Below are positions 58,435-64,000 of a stretch of DNA of 64,000 bases, piece by piece. A model generated the notes under the pieces. It was not told where the DNA came from. It saw only the letters and a list, made by a program, of their open reading frames with translations, and made no database searches. Position 1 is the first letter of the stretch. Each line of letters opens with the position of its first letter. Source of the DNA: Pezicula radicicola (taxonomy: Eukaryota; Ascomycota; Leotiomycetes; Helotiales; Dermateaceae); contig PDUO01000055.1 of assembly GCA_003008705.1 (NCBI GenBank), positions 2,527 to 66,526 on the forward strand. The letters are read 5' to 3'. The position numbers and the translations under genes are program-made.

Positions 58435-59138
58435 ATGACCACGAACATCAAGACAAACGAGAACATGACAAAGGTATACGACGATCCGTTTCGGCACACC
58501 TGTTTAGTTCCCTATGTCGATGTTGCCACAGCGCCACCATTGGTCGCAGAGAAGATCAATCTTTTGCCATTCAGACGAAATATCTTTTTACTACTTGGAC
58601 ACTCACATGGGCTGTTCCAACATGTGATGGGAATCATTGGCGGCTGTTTCAACGGCCAAGTTCGCAAGATCCCCCTCCTCGACTGGGTACGTTATTAAGG
58701 GACTGAGATCAAATTTAGCTAACCACACTGCAGCAATTGATTGTGCTTCGTACTGCTACCACCCTGGGGGCAAAGTACGAGTACGACGTCAATCTCCCTG
58801 TGGCCGAAGCCTATGAGATGGACCAGGAGAAAATTGATGCGATGGGATGCAGCGCTGAGAGCGTCCGAAGTGGGGAGGGACCGTGGAGCCAGAGAGACCG
58901 CCTCATTCTTCGCATTGTCGACGAGCAGCTGGCAACCTACACGAATGAGCCCGACACGATCAAAGACGCGCTTGAGATTCTTAGTGTTGAGGACTTGGTA
59001 GAGGTGCTCATCATCTTGGGGATGTATGCGATGATCGCGAGAGTCATAAACGGGCTCAAAATCGATGATGACCAACCAATTCGCCCCGAGGGATTGGCAG
59101 ATATGTTGAAGAAGTCTATAACCCCCACTGTCAAATAA
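58435..59138 (+). CDS. Carboxymuconolactone-decarboxylase/AhpD-like protein
   Basis: 218 residues, exons 58435-58686 and 58734-59138 (47-bp intron). The all-helical CMD fold is suggested by LLLGHSHGLFQHVMGII, IPLLDW-QLIVLRTATTLGAKYEYDVNLPVAEAYEM and a helical C-terminal half (SVEDLVEVLIILGMYAMIARVING). The region where AhpD relatives carry a CxxC peroxidatic pair lacks it, so this is more like the decarboxylase/lactone or cupin-associated fungal CMD proteins than a peroxidase. ATG 58435. Fungal members occur in secondary-metabolite and aromatic-degradation clusters. It is divergent from the P450 at 57808. Confidence 0.8.
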
Positions 59139-60506
59139 TTGAGCGCAAGAGGAAAGAGGCTTAGCTAGAAGGATCTGATTGTCTGTGTTTTTGCGACGCT
59201 GTAGCACACTCATTTAAACAACGGAATATATCTCATTTACCATAAGTCTTTTTGGTCTGTGCCGACGACTTTATGAATCGCCTGAAGTTTGATTTAGATT
59301 TATTAATTATAATTCGAGCCTAATAAGCTTAGGAATTAACTACTAAAAGCTATAATTGTTGCTCTATTGTTGTCAATGTTTTAACTTGACCTATTAATAA
59401 TAATACCAATTCAAATCTATTTATTTAACTAAGTTATCTTACTCGAAATCAATCTAAATCATATATAGTCTATTTAAGGTAGAGGCAAGAGGAAGGGAAG
59501 AAAGTGATTTAATTTAATTTAATTTAACTTGATTCTAGTTGTTTATTTTTATCTATATTTAACTTAAGTCGCTTATTAAATAGTGATATTCTAATTAACT
59601 TTAATTATAGTAATTATTACTTAGAGTGCCTAAATAAATTTATAAATATTACTGAATTTATAACTTAGGCACTATTCTATAATTATACCCGAAATCATAA
59701 ATTCGTACTAAAAAATAGGCATAGATTTATGGATTTAAATACGAATTTATAAATTAGTCGATTTATAAAGTCGTCGGCATAGGTCTCTATCTCACATACT
59801 ACACTTTTAAAGCTATGGTATATAAGATAGAGCAGTGTAGTTTACCTCTATCTGATACACCATATAAAATACACACTCTACCTCATATACTATTGTTTTA
59901 AGATTTGTAGCTAATGTAGTAGAGCATGAGCGATAGGGAGCTCTCCCAAGTAGCAATCTCCCAATTTGATAGAATAGAGGTAGATTAAGAAAAGAAAAGG
60001 AGGAGGAATTTGTATTAATCGTACTCGTTCTAGAAGAATAAGAAGATAGGTAGCTAATAGCTGTACTACTCTTTCTAAAATACCATAGTTTTAGTAGGTG
60101 TACTACTCTATCTAATGTACCATAAATGTGGTATATGAGAAAGAGACCAAAATATACCTATGGTATATAAGAAATATGAACTCTTTTTTGTGATATATGA
60201 GATATATACCGTTTTAGCAACGACGATGCACATTCTCTATTTTGAAGTTCAATCAATCCTAAATCAAACACTGGTGACTTCACATGCGAGTTGCAAATCA
60301 AGCAGTATTTCATTCAGGTCTGTCTTTACCTCTAGAACAGGTGTCTCGTGGAACAGCGAGTAGGCTAGCTAAAAGAGGGATACAGTAAGGGACATTCGTA
60401 TTTGAGCTAGACTTGTTCAGCTATACATCACACCTCACCCGATTTTTTCCCTCTACAGTGTAAGCCCGAGCGACCAACTTCAACTACATATATGTGACTC
60501 TCACCG
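59139..60506. other. AT-rich intergenic region with an inverted-repeat element
   Basis: 59280-59760 is AT-rich and gene-free. 59782-60148 is a low-complexity inverted-repeat element (separate entry). No coding signal. Confidence 0.5.
59782..60148. repeat. Inverted-repeat element, 367 bp
   Basis: Ends GGTCTCTATCTCACATAC (59782) and, as complement, GGTCTCTTTCTCATATAC (60148) match at 16 of 18 positions. The GATAGAG/CTCTATC and ATGGTAT motifs recur between them in both orientations. Non-coding. Confidence 0.5.
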
Positions 60507-61553
60507 CTACTTGAAGACAATGATCTGCTTCCTCTGTCCAAGAGCGCCTTTCTGGGCACGTCCAATCGCCTGGAGAAGCCTCTCCTTGCTCCCGCCTTTG
60601 TCGCTTAGTTCCCACATAATCTTCTGCAGGCCAAGAGGTGGCAGTCTCAGAACGCCACGGTTGAAGAGGTCAACGAACCAGTTAAATAGATCTCGCTGTT
60701 GTTCCACAGAACGCATCCCAACCTGAGCTGAGCCACGGAATGCTTTCATTGTCAATTGCCGCCCGAAGAGGTCTGAAGGGTCAAGCATGAGCTGCTCTTT
60801 CGGTCCTCCAAGGAAACCTAACTGGACATAAGTGCCGCCGACTGACAGTGCTTTGACCAGGCTACGACCAGACGATCCGAAGACGGAGTCCAACGCCAGA
60901 ATGATGCGCTTTGTCTTGATGCTAGGGTCTTCAGCCAACTCGCCCTCAGAGACTACAATGTCGGCACCTATTTCATGCAATGATTTCTTGACCGCTTCAA
61001 GCTCGGCCGGAGGACGATCCCGAACAACGTTGATGACGCTGACGCCACGGAGACGAGCAAATTGGACGACCATCTGTGCAATAACGGAAGTCCCAGCGTT
61101 CTGGATAATGTAGTCTCCAGGTTTGAGATTGCACATGTCCTCAACGAGGCAAAATGCCGGCGCGATAGTGATTCTGAGGATGGCGGCAAACGCTAGATCA
61201 TGAGGACGAGAAACTTTCTGCAGTGACTGAACGTCAAGCACCACATGAGAGCGCCATGTACCTATCCCAAACTTGCTAGGAACCACCAGGTCCCCCTGGA
61301 CCAAATTCTTCACTTCAGCACCGCAACTGACGACCTCCCCAACCCCGTCATAGCCGGGAATTGGTTCACCAGCATGTTTATAACCCGGCTTAACTGGATA
61401 CAGGTCGGCCAGTACGAGGATGTCAAGTGGATTGATGGGAGCGGCGAGGAATTTGACAAGAACCTCGTTCGCTTTAGGCGACGGAACCTCTTGGAGGTGG
61501 AAGTTTACAGCCGGTGCTTGACCGTTGCTAGCCATAGTGAGGAGTTGCGCCAT
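60507..61553 (-). CDS. MECR/Etr1-like medium-chain reductase
   Basis: Single-exon NADPH-dependent enoyl reductase-like protein of 348 residues (MDR superfamily, no catalytic zinc motif). Visible: NPLDILVLADLYPVKP (family N-terminal block with Tyr), IPGYDGVGEVVSCG, GDLVVPSKFGIGTWRSHVV, and cofactor region PGDYIIQNAGTSVIAQMVVQFAR, where the nucleotide loop has NAGTSVIAQ much like the NxGxSxVG of MECR. Typical C-terminal block VQLGFLGGPKEQLML. ATG 61553, 20-odd bases before a leader with no clear mitochondrial presequence. Mitochondrial Etr1 proteins are about 380 residues with a presequence; this is shorter and may be a cytosolic paralogue recruited for secondary metabolism (inference). Confidence 0.85.
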   Translation of the reverse strand: MAQLLTMASNGQAPAVNFHLQEVPSPKANEVLVKFLAAPINPLDILVLADLYPVKPGYKHAGEPIPGYDGVGEVVSCGAEVKNLVQGDLVVPSKFGIGTWRSHVVLDVQSLQKVSRPHDLAFAAILRITIAPAFCLVEDMCNLKPGDYIIQNAGTSVIAQMVVQFARLRGVSVINVVRDRPPAELEAVKKSLHEIGADIVVSEGELAEDPSIKTKRIILALDSVFGSSGRSLVKALSVGGTYVQLGFLGGPKEQLMLDPSDLFGRQLTMKAFRGSAQVGMRSVEQQRDLFNWFVDLFNRGVLRLPPLGLQKIMWELSDKGGSKERLLQAIGRAQKGALGQRKQIIVFK

Positions 61554-63295
61554 TTCAAAAACGTTAGAGTGTAGAATGTGTGATTTGAAAATGAAAATGG
61601 AAAGTGATGAGAAGGTCCAGACGAATGTTCAGGAGATCAAATCTTAGAAGACCAGGTATGTTTCGAAGCGAAGTAAGGGGGAACTTGGGGTTATACCCAA
61701 TTTCATTTCATGTATTTCTAATGCGGCATCCGAGAAATGTAAGACGGTTGCACAGAGCAACGCCCGCTAATACCATCAGCTACCTGTTGTAGTATCCCTG
61801 TTTTTTATAGCCCGTCCACTTCTAGTTCATGTAAAGGACTGGCTTTTATTCCGTTTCCAGTGTGCAAATAACTGGCTTAGCTTGGCATGAAATCCTTTAC
61901 ACAAGAGGTTTCAGGGCCTAGATCTCTTCCTTTTTTTAGGTGATTCAATAGATTCGGATGAATATGTGCCTGACCGTTTTGCCGCAGTCATATAGCAGGC
62001 GCAGAACCTTAACTACTCTCCACAAAGGGGCTTATACAGTCGCTCGCAAAATTTGGCTTCCCTTTCGTGCACAGCCGCTGGAAGTTCTGTCTGGCTCTAG
62101 AACAGGAGGTTTCTCGGCACAAAGAGACCAAATATGTACTTGTACATTCGCGTTGCTTAGTACCGCTCGCTTGCGAGTCATTAGGGAGATTAGCGAAAGC
62201 CTACCAAAAACTACAGATTACACGTGATCATTGTCGGCAATGGGTGGATTGGGCCTGAAAAAGCAGCGATCCATACCCGACCCAATTAAATTAAGGTGTA
62301 TGTTTTATGAAGGAGTGGAGTCGTGGAGAGCCGCAGCATAATTTAGTGCAAGGCCCATAGAAAAATGCTGCCTACCCACCTTCCCTTCGATGATATATAT
62401 AGCAAGTTTAAGCCCTATTATATGAGCGTTTAGCAGCAAACTAGCACCCTAGAGTATCATTTCCCATACAAATTTTAGGGCAATTCGATGCAGCTCTATA
62501 GTTTCAGCTGCTCTAGGGCGCCCGTTGGGCGCTGCACTCTGGCAAGGCACGAAAATAAGACAATATAAACTACGATTACAAGCTTCGACGGAATGGGGTG
62601 AATAAATCTATGGTTTCGAAACTTAATTAAGCTTGCGAGAAGTGTTGCTAGATGTTAAAAAAAACTTAGAATCAGATATATTTGTGTCTTAGTATTAAGG
62701 ATATATTTAGGAATAACCTTACAAAAGGATATAGTAAAGGGATAGTAGTAAAATTACAGGGAAGAGGCTCTCTTAACATAGCCTGTAGGTATATGAAGAG
62801 CCTCGAAATAGCCTCGAAACATGCCCTGCTAGATGTACCATATTCCCTATCCTAGGGCTCGAAATATTATGCGGTTTACCCATGGTTATTGACATCATTG
62901 GCTTATTGGGCTTGGGTAATTCAAAATGACGATCCATACCCAAGCCCCTGGGTCTAGGCCGGGCTAGGTAGTGGTTATTTACCCACTACCCGGTACTGAC
63001 ACTGCACGTCATTCGCATCACTGTCAGAAATTGTATTTCGACCTTACTATACTTCATCCAGAGCATTTCCTAGATTACAAGCTCCTAATTTCTAAGTTTA
63101 ATAGCTTCTTATTCGTGGCAATTTATGTGAAGCCCAAATAGCCAAATATAGCCTCACATGCAACCTTAACGTGGCTGATGCAGGTATGCCCAGAAAATCT
63201 ACTCTTAAGTCTATCTTGGAAAGCTTAACGCGGACGAGCACGTGGCGTCATCTGGTGCAACAACTCTCTCTTTGCCATCCTTTTGGTATGGGATA

Positions 63296-63550
63296 CTCCC
63301 CCCCCCCCCTAAATAAACCCTATTCAGCGGCTCCGCCCCGCTACAAGTAGGAAGGCCCTTCTCTGAGTGGTGGGAAGCCCTGTTTGCCTTGTTGCACAGG
63401 CCAAAATCTGGTCTGTTGTAAAGGCCAGGGCCTACGTAGAAACTTCGAGAGGCCTGCTAGGCCATGAAATCAGTAGATTTTACTTGCTAGACGCCCCTGT
63501 CTTCCCCCTTGTACGCCCCCACCGTATAGGGTTTATTTGGGGGGAGAGTA
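63296..63550. mobile_element. MITE-like element with C-rich ends
   Basis: Ends at 63296-63330 and 63522-63550 are inverted copies sharing CTCCCCCC, AAATAAACCCTAT and CGG. TA flanks both ends (63296-63297 and 63549-63550). No coding capacity of its own visible. Confidence 0.65.
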
Positions 63551-63689
63551 ATAAGCGAACTAGTTTCACAATAAGCTTTGGTTTGAGTATAGGCGATTTT
63601 ATCGCGCAACCAGGCTTACTAACAAGATCTAGAAGGAATTCGGTAACGCGCTAGGTCAATTTAAGGATATCTTAGACGAGCTCGCGCCA

Positions 63690-63739
63690 CCACCACAGTC
63701 ATACCGACTTATTGCCACCACAGGCGTACCGACTTATTG
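63690..63739. repeat. 25-bp tandem duplication
   Basis: Two adjacent 25-bp units starting CCACCACAG and ending TACCGACTTATTG differ at two positions only. Confidence 0.75.
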
Positions 63740-64000
63740 TCCGAAAGGCTGGCAAGCGCACGTCGCCTAAGACCATCGCTTGGAGTTCGTGCTCCGCAGC
63801 GGCTCGGCGAGGCGACGATCACGTGTAGCTAAGGCTCGGCTAAGTCTTGAAACACTTACAGCTAATTACTTCTCCTTTTAAGAGCAAATTAGAATTATTA
63901 TTGGAGGTAATTTTACTTAGATTTAGAGTATAGAGTGTTAGATTAGATAGATTAGAAGATAACTAGTTTTGTAGGTAATTATACCTTAGTAACTCTATAG

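Larger units (their letters stand above)
61554..64000. other. Gene-poor right end
   Basis: No convincing gene. Short frames at 61958-62258 and 63367-63654 lack recognisable domains. A hairpin GGGCTTGGGTA/TACCCAAGCCC sits at 62908-62947. The 63880-64000 end is AT-rich, mirroring the left edge. Confidence 0.5.

Noticed and set aside
61958..62258. Small gene at the right end
   Set aside because: Two overlapping frames with no recognisable domain, codon pattern or splice sites; likely chance in repeat-rich DNA.

Overview
This window comes from a filamentous ascomycete (Pezizomycotina). The genes carry many 50-110 bp introns with CTAAC-type branch points. They encode fungal families (Zn2Cys6 factors with a fungal-specific domain, class-II P450s, DHA2-type MFS pumps, GMC oxidoreductases). 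Gene-bearing DNA alternates with very AT-rich, gene-free tracts that look like RIP-degraded repeats. I saw no rRNA, tRNA, CRISPR array, telomeric repeat, PKS, NRPS or terpene synthase. It reads as an accessory, transposon-rich region holding catabolic, detoxification and transport genes.

Layout. 1-3170 is an AT-rich repeat relic. 4.4-9.8 kb is a divergent pair: an MFS drug exporter and a Zn2Cys6 factor. 10.5-11.4 kb holds transposase and PIF1-helicase fragments. 11.6-13.7 kb encodes an unknown membrane glycoprotein. 15.5-31.4 kb is the most coherent block: a CocE/NonD hydrolase and, divergently, a carotenoid/lignostilbene-type oxygenase; a dead P450 and, divergently, an intact P450; a second Zn2Cys6 factor; an alpha/beta hydrolase; and an NmrA/isoflavone-reductase-like enzyme. 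32.6-43.1 kb mixes decayed genes (P450, type-B carboxylesterase, NmrA-like, transcription-factor fragment) with three intact ones (secreted protein, SGNH hydrolase, F-box-like protein). 44.5-61.6 kb holds a small coiled-coil protein, a GST, a secreted GMC oxidoreductase bracketed by MITEs, an MFS transporter, a third intact P450, a carboxymuconolactone-decarboxylase-like protein and an MECR-type reductase. The last 2.4 kb is repeats.

How the genes may work together. The octamer CCGCGGAA occurs five times, only between genes of the 15.5-31.4 kb block. Two of these sites are perfect 12-bp palindromes containing TCCGCGGA, the yeast Pdr1/Pdr3 response element. With a Zn2Cys6 factor inside the block, I infer a small co-regulated regulon. 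The oxygenase would cleave a stilbene- or carotenoid-like double bond, and the P450, hydrolases and reductase would process the fragments. The substrate is not shown by the sequence.

Small TA-flanked inverted-repeat elements are frequent. One family has two inverted copies flanking the GMC gene, and one of those copies carries a second element nested at its edge. Three introns (in the first regulator, the GMC gene and the second transporter) can only be placed as GC-AG introns. Exon boundaries given here were worked out by eye from reading frame, splice consensus and family motifs.
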